Positions 22,030-33,548 of a stretch of DNA of 64,000 bases are shown in pieces. The first letter of the stretch is position 1; every line of letters starts with the position of its first letter. The DNA lies in contig CATQJL010000112.1 in the NCBI GenBank assembly GCA_958299035.1, forward strand, positions 761,001-825,000, read 5' to 3'. The position numbers were made by a program, and so were the translations under genes. Source of the stretch: Cylicocyclus nassatus (lineage: Eukaryota; Nematoda; Chromadorea; Rhabditida; Strongylidae). Under the pieces are notes generated by a model. The model saw nothing but the letters and a program-made list of their open reading frames with translations, made no database searches and was not told the DNA's origin.

Positions 22030-23273
22030 CAGGGTGTCCCAAAAAATGTATCGAACGTTTAACACGTTGACGACGAGCCATTTTTTGAAGGTCTGTCCCT
22101 GTGGACGAACCGTTTCCGGGCATTTTCACAGCAGGCTGCACATGTATATGCATGCATCTATGCGTGAGATACACAAATGCAAGTGGGCGGGGCAGCTCCG
22201 CCCACTTTTGGCAAGCCCCGCCCACTTCTCAAAAATGCTGGAAATTGCTCAAAATCAACGAATTCGCGCAAATTCCAGCATTTTCGAAAAGTGGGCGGAG
22301 CTTGACACTGAGGGGGTAGAGCCTGCATTTCGGGGAGCGGGGTCAAAATTAAGATTATTTGAGGTTCCCCTATCATCTAAGAGCTTTTCTATGTGATTTG
22401 AGAACGAAGGAAGTTTTTTGTAGAGGGCAATGGAGTGGGCGGAGTTTGCCAAAAAGGGGGCGGGGCCAACATGAAATACTTTCGAGCCTAACTTAATTAT
22501 ATGAACACAAATTGGGACCATTGTGCACATTAAAACTGATGTTTAGGGTGTCGCGCACCATTGCGCGACATCGTCCACAGGGACAGACTGCCTGTCGCGC
22601 ACCATTGCGCGACACCGTCGTCAACGTGTTAATCGTTAATATCTCTCTTCCCAAGAAGTCTTTTGCCTTGCATCAGGTGCCGTTTTGTAGAGCTGGCTTC
22701 ATCTTAGATTTGCATTATAGAACGGATCATCCATCTCTCTTCATCACTGTAGGATTACGGTAGAAACTTGAAACATGGTGGCAATGTGGAAAAAGCTGCA
22801 GTTTCACAATTTTTCAAAAAAATGTGAAAACTTGTGTATTGGAGTTTTTATGGACGCTGAGTTCAATACTCAACTATTAAGATTACGAAGCTTTCTAAAC
22901 GGTGTAACCGCACTTTTTAGAAACATTGAAAAAATGGCCGCTACCTCTTACCTGGCATAACTCTTCAATGAAGCATCATAATAAGTTGGGAACTTTACAG
23001 TTATAATCAGCAATTCTAATTAGCCTGGTGTAAAAGTTTTCAGGCTGTTTTGTTTCCTTTCTGAGGCAAAATATGGCCTTTCATGGTTCAAAACCCTCTT
23101 TGAAGTTTCTACCGTAACCCTACAGTAATGAAGAGAGATGGGTGATTCGTTCTATAATGGAAATCTAAATTGAATCCAGCTCTACAAAACGGTACCTGAA
23201 GCAAGGCAAAATACTTCTTGGGAAGAGAGATATTAACGATCAAACGTTCTAAACATTTTTTTGGGACACCCTG
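22030..23273. mobile_element. Mariner-type foldback F12 with nested element
   Basis: Ends CAGGGTGTCCCAAAAAATG and CATTTTTTTGGGACACCCTG. The element would be about 675 bp but is split at 22059 by a 566-bp insertion. The remaining arms resemble F3. Confidence 0.85.
22063..22628. mobile_element. piggyBac-type MITE nested in F12
   Basis: TTAA is present on both sides (22059-22062, 22629-22632), and the terminal inverted repeat is CACGTTGACGACG. Subterminal inverted repeats GTCTGTCCCTGTGGACGA match perfectly, and GTCGCGCACCATTGCGCGAC occurs twice near the right end. TTAA duplication is the signature of piggyBac-like transposition. The core has GGGCGGGGC-rich blocks; no transposase. Confidence 0.75.
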
Positions 23274-23280
23274 TATATAT

Positions 23281-24010
23281 AAGGCCGTTTTAAAAGTAAT
23301 TTCGCTTTTTTTAAACGGGGCCACATTTGATGTAACAAAGGTTTCTAGGAGATCTTGGAAGCATTCGATGCAGAATTCCATTTTCTTTTTAATGGTTATG
23401 AAATCGTTGCAAAAAGTCAATGAGCTTTCAGAAAATCAAAGACTGCCAAGATGGTACTATGAGTTAGCATTAGATTTACAGTTAGCACTAAATTTTACAA
23501 AGCAAGTGAGGGTTTACGGGTTCGAAATATCAAATTTCGAGTTTTTCGGATACAGCCTGGGGCTCGCTAAAAATGAGTTATGATGATTTCTCCCCGGAAA
23601 CCAAACAAATCGGACACAAAAAACATCTGTTAGAAAGAGGAGAAAATGCTGCATCGAGTAGTGTGCGAGCTGCTCTTCTTTTGATGTTCTAAGAGGATTT
23701 AGCTGCCCAAGTATGGAAATCGGTAGCATCAGTTGAAATTCTGTTAAAAATGTATGACAAACTATGGAAAGGAGAAAAAGTAGTTTTGCATTCTGTAAGG
23801 TATCATGCTCTATAAAGGCGTACTTGCACTTTTTCGGAGGGTTGATATAAAAGTTTTCAAAAATTGTGAAACTTGACTATCTCAAAAAGCATAGGTCGCA
23901 GATTTTGATTATTTTCTGAAAGCCCATTGACTGTTTTGCAAAGATTTCATAACCGTTAGAAAGAGATTAACCGTGTGCAACACAGACACTTTCAGGTACT
24001 ATTAGGAATT
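23281..24010. mobile_element. Truncated F10-family half copy
   Basis: AAGGCCGTTTTAAAAGTAATTTCGC and the following ~700 bp parallel the left arm and interior of F10. No matching right terminus is found. Confidence 0.5.
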
Positions 24011-24480
24011 GAGTTCTTATCCTTGGTTTTCAGGAAAACACGAAAGTTCTTCTCAAGCGACAAATTTCAAACACTTCGACTTCACTCAAAACTTTGGGTA
24101 TGGAGCTTATCTGACATGCTGATTACAGATGTAGCACACAGTCCATAAAATAAGGTTCCTTTGTTGGCTAACGGCTGAAAGTACACTCTTTTTCGCCGCG
24201 CGCGATTTCGCAGTCCGAAACGTGTTACTAGGTCGTTAAAATCCTCTACCTTTTCATCGTTTCTCCAACTTGATTTCACTTTTGCTTCGCAAAAGTTCTG
24301 TGCAGTTGTTCAGATCCAATTCTAAGAATCGACTTTGTCCATTCTTTAATGTATTTCTTATTGATGCATTGCGTTTTGGTCCTGCAAATTTGTCATGGTT
24401 CAGTTTCGCAACAAGTGCTCCAGAAATCCTTCAGAAGGTCATTCAAAAATATGTTAAAAATGGACAAATCCGAGCAAAAA
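24011..24480. other. Unassigned stretch
   Basis: No recognised gene, RNA or element in this moderately AT-rich segment. Confidence 0.4.
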
Positions 24481-24720
24481 CAGCGTTAGCAGCACGAAGC
24501 AGCTGAGAGAAGCTCACCAAAAGTGAGCTTCATATCGCGTAGCAGCGAGGAGCAGCAACGGGCAGCAAGCAGCAGCGCCGCATCGCTAGCTATAACGGGT
24601 CTGTTTCGCGTTGGCTGCAGCAGCTAGCAGCAGCAGCGTCGCCTGACGTCAATCGATGCGCACAAAAGGCGTTGCTGCTGGCAGCGTCTTATCGTCAGCT
24701 ATAGCGACCCATCGACAGGT
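24481..24720. repeat. CAG/AGC-rich region with hairpin
   Basis: Repeated GCAGCAG words with a perfect small hairpin GAAGCTCAC-CAAAA-GTGAGCTTC at 24511-24533, and loose mirror symmetry (ATCGCTAGCTATAACGGGTC against AGCTATAGCGACCCATCG). Likely a degenerate foldback. Confidence 0.45.
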
Positions 24721-24730
24721 ATATCTCAAG

Positions 24731-25108
24731 CCTTAGGCCCCGGACAGACTTCACGCGATTTGATCGAGACAACTGTTACAACATCATTTCATGCCGATCA
24801 ACTTGCATTTCGGTTATGATATTTTTCCAGCCTGAAATTTTTGAATGTGAAATGAAAATGAATGGAAATGGACGATCAAATCGCGCACTCAATGGCCTTA
24901 GGCCTCGGACAGAGTTCACGCGACTTGATCGTCGCGATTTAATCGCCGCGCTTTTCATTCATTTTCATCCTACATTCAAAAATTTCGAGCTGGAAAAGTA
25001 TCACAACCCAAATGCAAGCTGATCGGTATGCAATGAACTCGTAACAGTTGTCTTGTAGCGACTGAATCGCGACGATCAAATCACTTGAACTCTGTCCGAG
25101 GCCTTAGT
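24731..25108. mobile_element. Foldback with GGCCTCGGACAGAG ends
   Basis: TTAGGCCCCGGACAGACTTC at the left pairs with CTCTGTCCGAGGCCTTA at the right. A third copy of the end (TTAGGCCTCGGACAGAGTTC) lies in the middle at about 24898, so the element is either dimeric or has a nested copy. Confidence 0.6.
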
Positions 25109-25275
25109 CTCTACTTCATAAGTCGATATTCCGCGCTGCTCGTTGAAAGAAAAGTGTGAGAAGTCTGAACCATATGCACCGTAAGCCGTATCAACAAAGA
25201 GAGAAAGTATCACCAACCACAAAGCGCCAGACGCTCATAGCGCAACACATCGCCAAGTCCCAGGACAAAAATGGG

Positions 25276-25420
25276 GTGTGGTCCGGAAGGACAAAACCTC
25301 ATTGGAGCGAACGTATGGAGACCACGCCTCCCCATTAACGCCTGTAACACTGAGCAGGAGGTCAGCCAGGTGAGACTGGCGCTCTTTGGCACAGACTGGC
25401 ACCTCTTTTGGCACATGCGC
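25276..25420 (+). repeat. Fragment of repeat R2
   Basis: GGTCCGGAAGGACAAAACCTCATTGGAGCGAACG with CACTGAGC...GGTCAGCCAGG matches the start of the 1.56-kb tandem units at 40011 and 41574. Only this end is present. Confidence 0.5.
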
Positions 25421-25779
25421 TAACCAGAGGTGCGATGGGGGGAGCCGAGCCCACCAAAACTGAAGGTGGTCCCAGGTTCCACTGGCCGGCCAAAAGTGAA
25501 GGTGGTAGTGCCGGACACTCACCTCCCAAAAACGTCGACCGGGGGAGGGGGGGGGGAGCGTTAACGTCGACTGATTCTATCCTTCCAAGTCGTTGCCGCC
25601 GGTGCGCGGAAAATAAGCAAAACAAATGCAAAAGAGACATTCAAAGCATATTTTTTATGTATACAGCATAAATATCTAAAATAAACGTGTTTAGAAAATA
25701 GTGTGTTTTGAAGTGAAACTCAGCGGGAATTTATAGATTTTATTGAGTAAATTTTCTTATGACGTATTGCGAAGAAAGT
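25421..25779. other. Unassigned G-rich to AT-rich stretch
   Basis: G-rich sequence to about 25560 (including a GGGGGAGGGGGGGGGG run), then AT-rich. No supported gene. Confidence 0.35.
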
Positions 25780-27305
25780 TGGTCGATCCAGGCAATAATC
25801 GCCGAGATCTAGAATTTCGAATGATAAAATAATGAAAAATCGTGAAAAATCAGTCCACTGTTACAAATCTGCTGGCTGAAGACCTCCGCAGTTGCGACTT
25901 CATAGGTTTTGTAGGGTGAGGTTTGCCCTATCAGAATATCTCTTAGCTGTACCGATCCAGTGAAACATCGCCGAGATCCAGGCTCTTAAAAAAGCAGGTA
26001 AATTTTTTCTCAGCTCAGAACTTCTTCAGAACTGCATGAATCATGTTGCGACTTCATAAGTTTTNNNNNNNNNNNNNNNNNNNNNNNNNNNNNNNNNNNN
26101 NNNNNNNNNNNNNNNNNNNNNNNNNNNNNNNNNNNNNNNNNNNNNNNNNNNNNNNNNNNNNNNNNNNNNNNNNNNNNNNNNNNNNNNNNNNNNNNNNNNN
26201 NNNNNNNNNNNNNNNNNNNNNNNNNNNNNNNNNNNNNNNNNNNNNNNNNNNNNNNNNNNNNNNNNNNNNNNNNNNNNNNNNNNNNNNNNNNNNNNNNNNN
26301 NNNNNNNNNNNNNNNNNNNNNNNNNNNNNNNNNNNNNNNNNNNNNNNNNNNNNNNNNNNNNNNNNNNNNNNNNNNNNNNNNNNNNNNNNNNNNNNNNNNN
26401 NNNNNNNNNNNNNNNNNNNNNNNNNNNNNNNNNNNNNNNNNNNNNNNNNNNNNNNNNNNNNNNNNNNNNNNNNNNNNNNNNNNNNNNNNNNNNNNNNNNN
26501 NNNNNNNNNNNNNNNNNNNNNNNNNNNNNNNNNNNNNNNNNNNNNNNNNNNNNNNNNNNNNNNNAGCTCATAACTTCTTCAGAACTGCATGAATCATGTT
26601 GCGACTTCATAATTTAGATTCTCCTCTTCAAGAGCTTTCAGATGATATATAATATGTGGGGGATTCAATGTTTCTTGCGGCTCTAAGCCAGGGTGGAGTA
26701 CTCCTCTTCACTGATTCTCCACCCCGCCCATTTCAAGGTATTGGCGGGAGGCCGCCAGTGGAGAATTAGTGAAGAGAGGTACTCCACCCCCGGGCATATG
26801 CCGTGAGAGGCGTGAATCCCCCACATATTATATATCATTTGAAAGCTCTTGATGAGGAGAATCCAACCTATGAAGTCGCAACATGATTCATGCAGTTCTG
26901 AAGAAGTTATGAGCTGAAAAAAATTTTTACCTGCTTTTTTAAGAGCCTGGATCTCGGCGATGTTTCCTGATAGGGCAAACCTCACCCTACAAAACCTATG
27001 AAGTCGCAACATCACACACCTTCAAAGTCCGGGTTTATAAGAGTTTAAATGTCAGTTGTCATTAAGCAACCTGAAATTGAGAAGATTTTTAAGGTTTTTC
27101 AAAATTCTCGTTCTCGGCGGCCACTCCTCAAATCAAACTGATTTTTTCACCGTCTGGTAGAACAACACTTACACTTTAAAACCTATGAAGTCGCAACTGC
27201 GGAGGTCTTCAGCCAGCAGATTTGTAACAGTGGAATGATTTCTCACGATTTTTCACTATTTTATCATTCGAAATTCTGGTTCTCGGCGATTACTGCCTGG
27301 ATCGA
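25780..27305. mobile_element. Large foldback around an N gap
   Basis: GTTGCGACTTCATAGGTTTT occurs in plus sense near 25894, 26047 and 26600 and in minus sense near 26868, 26993 and 27178. The outer arms (GCCGAGATCTAGAATTTCGA / TCGAAATTCTGGTTCTCGGC) and the centre (GGTGGAGTACTCCTCTTCAC mirrored near 26775) are also inverted. A 500-N gap interrupts the left arm, so its true structure is uncertain. Confidence 0.65.
26065..26564. other. 500-N assembly gap
   Basis: Exactly 500 N. The flanks repeat one another (TTCTTCAGAACTGCATGAAT on both sides), which suggests the gap is a collapsed or unresolved repeat. Confidence 0.99.
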
Positions 27306-27644
27306 CCTACTACTACATAGATATATGCTCTTAATGCTTTCTTTTACATTCCTTTTGCTTAATTTCCTTGAGCTTTAGCGTCGAGTACGGTTTTCCTCGT
27401 TTCTCATGGTTTCGTTGATCTAGGAAGTCTTTCGAAATATAACTCTTTGATATTCTGAGAGAAACGTTACGTGTGAAATTAGGCAGCGATGGGTCTGCTA
27501 ATAACGTAGCTGGCTTTTCATGCAAAAGTTTGCTATTGCAAATCTAACTTTTTTCAGTGGACTTGAGGCATGAAAGATGTCTCATCGTTTGTTCCTAGGA
27601 TAATTGGGAAACAAGATGAAGTGTGTGTATGTTATCATGCAGCG
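27306..27644. other. Unassigned stretch
   Basis: AT-rich, no gene, repeat or RNA feature supported. Confidence 0.35.
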
Positions 27645-28243
27645 CAGTGATCGAGCTTGAGACGAGCGGCAGTTCAGAGAAGGGAGAAAGGAAGCAGGTG
27701 ATATTGTTCGCACAGACGAGATGAATCAAAACGATCATATGCTGCACAGCAGTTCCCTTTCGCTTCAAAGACTATTAAGTCCTTTTTCTTGTGAAATTAT
27801 AAAAAGCATTCAATTACTCGCTGATGTTTGACAAACTCGAAAATTTCTTTCATAATCAGTTCTATTGCATTCAGCTTTCTTTCTCCTATCTGCGTTGTTT
27901 GTCTTGAAGATTGAACAAAAATACTTCATTCTCGATCGAAAAAAAAACAGACTGCGACTACTTTACAGTGTACTGCAAACAATAGCTGAAATCGAAAAAA
28001 ATGAAATGCTCAAATAATCTTAAAATCGAGATCCCACCGCAGAATGCGTCCTTGCTCGAAGTGCTCCAAATCTTCTTCTAAGTTTAACCTGAAGAAAAGT
28101 CGTATTGTGAAGAAGATGCAAAAGAATAATAGCTCAAATTTACTTGATATAACTGGCTTACAGTACCAGTGTTGAATGGTCTACTCACATTCTATCCGTT
28201 CGACTCATCAACTTGGACGAGGTCTGCACAAGAACTAATTAAC
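27645..28243 (+). repeat. Repeat R2, copy 1 left part
   Basis: GGTGATATTGTTCGCACAGACG through GATCCCACCGCAGAATGCGT and GACGAGGTCTGCACAAGAAC aligns with the tandem R2 units at 40.6-41.1 and 42.1-42.7 kb. Its continuation is at 34554-35190, separated by the MULE insertion. Confidence 0.75.
28235..28243. other. MULE target duplication, left
   Basis: CTAATTAAC here and at 34554-34562. In the R2 copy at 42.7 kb the uninterrupted sequence reads CTAATTAACGTATAAA, the empty site. Confidence 0.9.
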
Positions 28244-28737
28244 GGCGCCATCTAAATCTACTGGGAGACGGCCCTTTAGAACCGCTAGCTCGGGCAGCGT
28301 AATTAGCGCGCGCCTGTGATTGGTCGAGGCCGCGGCAGCGACTGGCTAGGCGAGAGCCGCCTAGCAGTGAGAGACGCCAGACCTGCAGAATTGGACGAGT
28401 TGTTTACCGCACACCTTCGTACACCTTTGGACGCATTACGCCGTAGAATCTTGGCATTTTGCCAAAATCAGAGATTTGGCGGAAACTTGATGAGAATTTA
28501 CTATTTTAGCTCACAATATCCTTTGTTTCGGTTCTTTTTTCGTTTGTCTTGCTCTTATCTTCTAATGCTCTCATATATTAGTTGTTTTGATGTTTTTATC
28601 ATTTATAATCCTCTTTAATTCATATTTTTTTACCTAATCCTCAAACCTTCCATCATTAATGTCCATTCTCTCATTTTCCGTGTCAGTTTTCGCTCGTGTG
28701 TTAATGTTGGCATGCTAACGTTTATTTTTTGCAGCTA

Positions 28738-30140
28738 AAGTGCGGTTCATAATTATACGAACACCCCAAATTTTGAAAGTTTTTGGACTTTTTGGAAGAA
28801 ACTCAAAAAGCCGTTGGTACCACGCGATAGAGCACAGCCGAAAACGGTGTACGATCTACAAGAATGGAAATCGATGTCAATCTGAGGAGTGTTTTTGTGC
28901 TTAATGTGAATTTCTAGCGGTTCATAATTATACGAACACCTCAAACAAAGGTCCATTTTTCATCTGAGATTGCAATTTTTCGAGTCCAAACTTTTTGTAG
29001 AGTTACAGTAACAAAGTCTAACATATCTGCTACACACTGTAGCCAGTGCAGCTCAAAAAGAGGATCGTTACTTTTTTCAGATGGCTCTAAATGCTTTTGG
29101 AGTGATTGCGCTCTAAAAACATACGTTCTTCTGTGGTTTACGCACTCTAATTAGCTTATACCAAAGCTATGAGATAAAATAAGCTCCTTCGATAAATATT
29201 TTGTTTGACCTTTGGAAAATCTATGCGTTTTCGTACCGCTTTTCAACCAAGTTCCACCCTTACTCTAGAGTCAGCACGATTTCGGGCCTCAAAACTCAGC
29301 TTCGGAAGCCCTACAGTGAAGTAAGCAGATGGTATGTAGTAGTTCACAAGACTGTGTATTTGGATAGAAAAAAATCAGCAGCGTTGAGCGCTTGTTTTGG
29401 CCACGCAGACGTCATTTCACCAAAACCACTGTTTTTACTATTGCAATCACAACTTTATTTGGTTTTTTGCTCCATAGCTTCAAGATCAGTTCTACAAAAA
29501 ACGCAAAAAAGTTGGCACGAATACAACATCATGCGTGAAATGCAGCTGCTTCATATCAAATGTTTGCGCGAGAGAGAAGCTGAGTTTTGAGGCTCGAAAT
29601 CGTGCTAACTCTAGGGTAAGGTTGGAACTTAGTTGAAAAACGGCACGAAAACGCATAGATTTTCCAAGCGTCAGACAAAGTATCTATCGAAAGAGCTTAT
29701 TTTATCTCATAGCCTTAATACAAGCTAATTAGAGTGCGTAAACCACAGAAGAACGTATGCTTTTGGAGTGCAATCACTCCAAAAGCATTTAGAGCCATCT
29801 GAAAAAAGTAACGATCCTCTTTTTGAGCTGCACTGGGTTCAGTGTGTAGCAGATATGTCAGACTTTGTTACTGTAACTCTACAAAAAATTGGGATCCGAA
29901 AGATTGCAATCTTGAATGAGAAATGGACCTTTGTTGAGGTGTTCGTATAATTATGAACCGCTAAAAATTCGCATTAGGCGCAAAAACACTCCTAAGATTG
30001 ACATCGATTTCCATTCTTGTGAACTGTATACCGTTTTCGGTTGTGCTCTATCGCGTGGTACCAACGGCTTTTTGAGTTTCTTCCAAAAAATCCAAAAACT
30101 TTCAAAATTTGGGGTGTTCGTATAATTATGAGCCGCACTT
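28738..30140. mobile_element. 1.4-kb foldback inside the MULE
   Basis: TA-flanked, with inverted ends AAGTGCGGTTCATAATTATA and its near complement at 30121-30140. The arms are about 560 bp, the loop about 270 bp. A second copy of the end, GCGGTTCATAATTATACGAA, lies 180 bp inward on each arm (28917, and inverse to 29963), so the structure is double-ended. Tc1/mariner-like by its TA site. Confidence 0.8.
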
Positions 30141-30196
30141 TATCAGCATTTTTGGACGACTGATGTCCTTTTCACCGATGAATTCAAGAATAAAAG
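30141..30196 (+). pseudogene. Possible Tc1/mariner transposase exon fragment
   Basis: If the foldback and one TA are removed, TTTTTTGCAG joins to an open segment reading HFWTTDVLFTDEF up to a donor GTAAAT at 30197. The 'VLFTDE' string resembles the second-aspartate block of Tc1-like transposases. It is short and no flanking catalytic block was found. Confidence 0.22.
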
Positions 30197-31018
30197 GTAA
30201 ATTGTTATATTTTGACAATGCTTTTTCGTTTTCTAGAATGATTCTTTCAGAATCCATGACGATCGATCACGGGAACGGCGACGACGACAACGATGGCGAA
30301 ATGGAAAGAAGGCTGGTGATTCTTTTTTCTTGTTTTGTTGTTTATTTTTAATTTATTGTTTGTTATTGTATTGTTGTCATCGTTTGTTACCGTTTTTTGT
30401 TTATTTTGTTTATTGTTATTGTTTGTTGTTGTAATATATTGTTTGTCTTGTTTCCATTTCTCAGCGGCATGGTAACCCGGGACCATGCCGTTGACTTGTA
30501 ATAAACTTGCTTTAACATGTTTTGTAAAATTGTGGGATCCCTTGTGTAATTGAGAAAATGCTGTCGACAGTTTAAAAATTTTATTATGTACAATATCTAA
30601 ACAACTTTATCAGAAATGAAATGGGACATGGTTTGGCAATATCTAACTAAAACGCGCGTAGATTGACATGGTTGGAAGAGTTCTGCGCGATGAAGTTCCA
30701 TATATTTTTTGATGCGCTGGCGACGCTTCAGATCCTTCTTTCGCAAGCGGCGTATTATCCTCTAAATAAGCTTGTGAATTGTTGAAGTTCAAGAAGTAAA
30801 AATGAGAGATAAGATAAACAAGCCCTTTCCATGTTCCTCAATTTGCACATTGCCCCTCTATCACTCCCTTTCAAAGCCATGATTGTCTTGCGCACTGGGG
30901 CCTGATTTTCCCTTATGAGGACTCTCAGAACTCTAAAAAAGACTGAATACGTTTGACACGTTTCTGTAATACTTTGCATGACTATGCATTGCAGGGTATA
31001 CATTCTTATTCACTATTG
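30197..31018. other. MULE interior, T-rich DNA and hairpin
   Basis: T/G-rich sequence followed by a hairpin CGGCATGGT-AACCCGGG-ACCATGCCG (30465-30490, 9-bp stem) and AATAAA at 30500, which looks like a transcript 3' end. On the minus strand 30900-30990 shows KVLQKRVKRIQSF in one frame, plausibly the decayed continuation of the transposase. Confidence 0.35.
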
Positions 31019-32542
31019 TTATCTGAATCTCACTCTAATAGAAGCCAGTACTGCCCGCTCAAAGTCGATGATGATTCTCAGGTGTTCAAGATTTACATCA
31101 TAGTTTACTAACTCTTCTTTGACCATTCGGAAAACCTTGTCGTACTGATTCTTTCTCTTCATAAGGACGTGTATCAGTGGGACGTCTAGAACGAAGTAGT
31201 TCTCTTCTTCGAAGTAGTTCTGTGGTGACTTACCAATGCCACCATTACAAACTCCGTGAATGGTATACAGTTGGCCGTCTTTGCCAAGCTCTTCTTAGGG
31301 AGTTTGTGTATCCCATCCGCTACTAGGGCAACCAGTCCATTCTCTACCGCTTTCTGCAAGGTCTTTCTCGAGTAGTATACGTATAAGCCTGGCAGCTTTA
31401 GTTGGAGAAACTGAGTTCCATCATCTAGCTTAATCAAATCGTCGGGCAGGTTTTCGAGAGCAGCCCTCGGTAAGTCATGACTTTGCACAGCCCTGAAGGT
31501 ACAGTGTGAATCTCCCATTTTGTTTCTTGAATTCTACTGACTTTGCTATCGTTCTTCTTCTCTTCGTGTAGCCGATGTCATGAATTCATCCATGAACTCT
31601 TCTATTTCTTCTCTACTGTAGTATTGCAGTAGGGGAAGAGCGTCGAGCATGTCTTGCCAGATTTTTCTAACCACTGCATCTTCGAAATGAGGGTCGCTTC
31701 GGATTTTCTGGAGGTTTTCGTACATGAAGCGTTGCACATAATTCGCCTTGTACTTCTTGGGGATGCAATGGTGCGGCAGCATGCAGGGGTCTACTTGGAA
31801 TTCGTCATCAACTACCTAGAGCACAAGGGTGGACATTACATCTACGTTGTAGATAACTTACATCTACTTGAGTGTGATATCCTGCTTTAGCACAGTACAT
31901 GCACTTGAAGGCCTTGCAGAATTTCTTCCTCTTATGGAGAGCGAATGCGTAGCACCTAGATCCTCCTGGAATTCGGTAAATTAGCACATAGTGCCTCCCA
32001 AATTTACTTGCCTGTCGTTCTCCTTGATATATGGTTATATCTGAAAAATTAGATGAAGGAGCAGATGAAGAAGCTGCGGGCTGGGAGGATACGCTACTAG
32101 AAGGCTGCGCTGGTACTGGGCTTGAGAAGGTGTAGCTAGATGGAGGTGATTGTGGGGGCTGCGCTGGTACTGGGCTTGAGAAGCTGAAGCTTGATTGTGC
32201 TGTCAAAGGTGTGGAAGCCTCCGAAGTTTGTACGAGAAGGCTATCCGGCTGCGGCGTTTGCAAAAGAAGCCTATCGGACGCTTATATTTCCATCAAAAGT
32301 CTTTGAGAAGCTGGAGATTGCATCAAAAGAGGATTTGTTGGCATTATTTTTTGCACATAGAGAGGTGCGCGGGCTTGAACCACAAGCTGGGTAGGAGCTG
32401 GACGCGGAAGGAGAGGGCGCAAGGTAGCTTGCGGGGTAGAAGCATTTTGAACATGACTTTCATTGCGTGAGTTGACAGGAACAATGTAAAACTTGTGAGA
32501 AAGCATGATGACTCGAAAGCAAACAAAGATTATGCTAATCAT
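31019..32542 (-). pseudogene. MULE transposase, decayed
   Basis: Minus-strand order. N-terminal region rich in Ser/Pro with ten-residue repeats of the type xLLxQxPxx and two copies of FSSPVPAQP. Next a basic segment with Cys pairs (CKAFKCMYC, then PHHC), like the FLYWCH/zinc-type region before MULE domains. A 46-nt intron (31816-31861, GTAAGT...CTCTAG) joins QVD to VVDDEFQ. Then come FLQLKLPGLYVYYSRKT, VALVADGIHKLP (first catalytic Asp), QLYTIHGVCNGGI, PLIHVLMKRK, and IIIDFERAVLAS (second catalytic Asp). Damage: an in-frame TAA at 32282-32284 within the repeats, a stop at 31546, a one-base loss after LPKK near 31290 and a stop at 31019. It cannot make a full transposase. Identification rests on block order and spacing from memory. 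Confidence 0.8.
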
Positions 32543-33244
32543 ACTGTTTAAGTACCCTTTTTATATGCTTCTGCTTGGCACGGTGAGACTTTCGCACGTC
32601 ATAAACCTCCCAAAGGCATTGAGAGATGTACACCTATGACCTAGATGCAGATTACAGTAGAAGCGCGAAATGCCAAATCATGGTAGGAGAAGATAATTCA
32701 TGCATAGCTTGATTGTTCTAGCTCTTCACGCAAGGTTCATGTCTTAGTATACATGACAACGTGCGTGGAGTTATGGAACAATCTTGCATGAAGCATGATG
32801 TAAGAATCAACAATGAGGAAACAATCTAAACGCAACATACGACACAAACCTTTTAAGTACTTACCGACGCATTCCAATCGAATAAAAGTCTAGCGGTAGC
32901 ATAGAATAGTGAATAGGAATACAGCAGAATAGTAATAGAATAGTTTTTGGATGTTCTAGATCTCTAAGCTAGGCTCATGTCACATAAACCATGAGAACAA
33001 GCTTAAAGAACAGGAACTTTCCAAGTAGTATACAATAGAATTGATTCGCAGAATATCAGCAGTCAGAATATGTTGATATCAGATCAATCAGACATAAATT
33101 GGACGAATAAGAGCAAGAATAACTTTCAAAAAGGTTGTGGAAAATGTTGGGCAGACAGCTCGTCCATTCTGGGCGGTGCCAAGCACGCACCGCATGCGCG
33201 CGCCTCAGTGGCCGTGGAGCAGGCCTATTGTCGCTGGGTCAGAG
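32543..33244. other. MULE interior upstream of transposase
   Basis: No gene recognised; this is the expected promoter side of the transposase. Confidence 0.35.
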
Positions 33245-33350
33245 CGGTTCTAAAGGGCACACAACCAAATCTACTTAACCGGCTGCGAGGGCGGTCGCGC
33301 GCGTGCCATCACCGCGTGCTGGGACCTAAGGCTCGCTTGCTGCTAGCACT
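33245..33350. repeat. Internal copies of MULE ends, back to back
   Basis: AGCGGTTCTAAAGGGC is the complement of the left-end sequence near 28272. It is followed at 33268 by AAATCTACTTAACCGGCTGC and GCGTGCTGGGACCT, which is the inverse of the right end (34460-34547). Thus 33268-34547 is itself bounded by inverted repeats of about 80 bp. Confidence 0.7.
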
Positions 33351-33548
33351 GATTCCTTTAAGGCAGTTGCGATGTAAGAATGATTTGCGTTGATACGACA
33401 GGTATTTGCTTTGATCTTGAGAATGCACGTATGGTGCATTGTCTTGTTGTGATAAAAGTGTTGTAAGCACCAAAAAGCCATACATTCTTACACTCCTACG
33501 TATCGTTTTACGACTTCAAATTTTTTGATATTAGACGCTTAATCTAAG

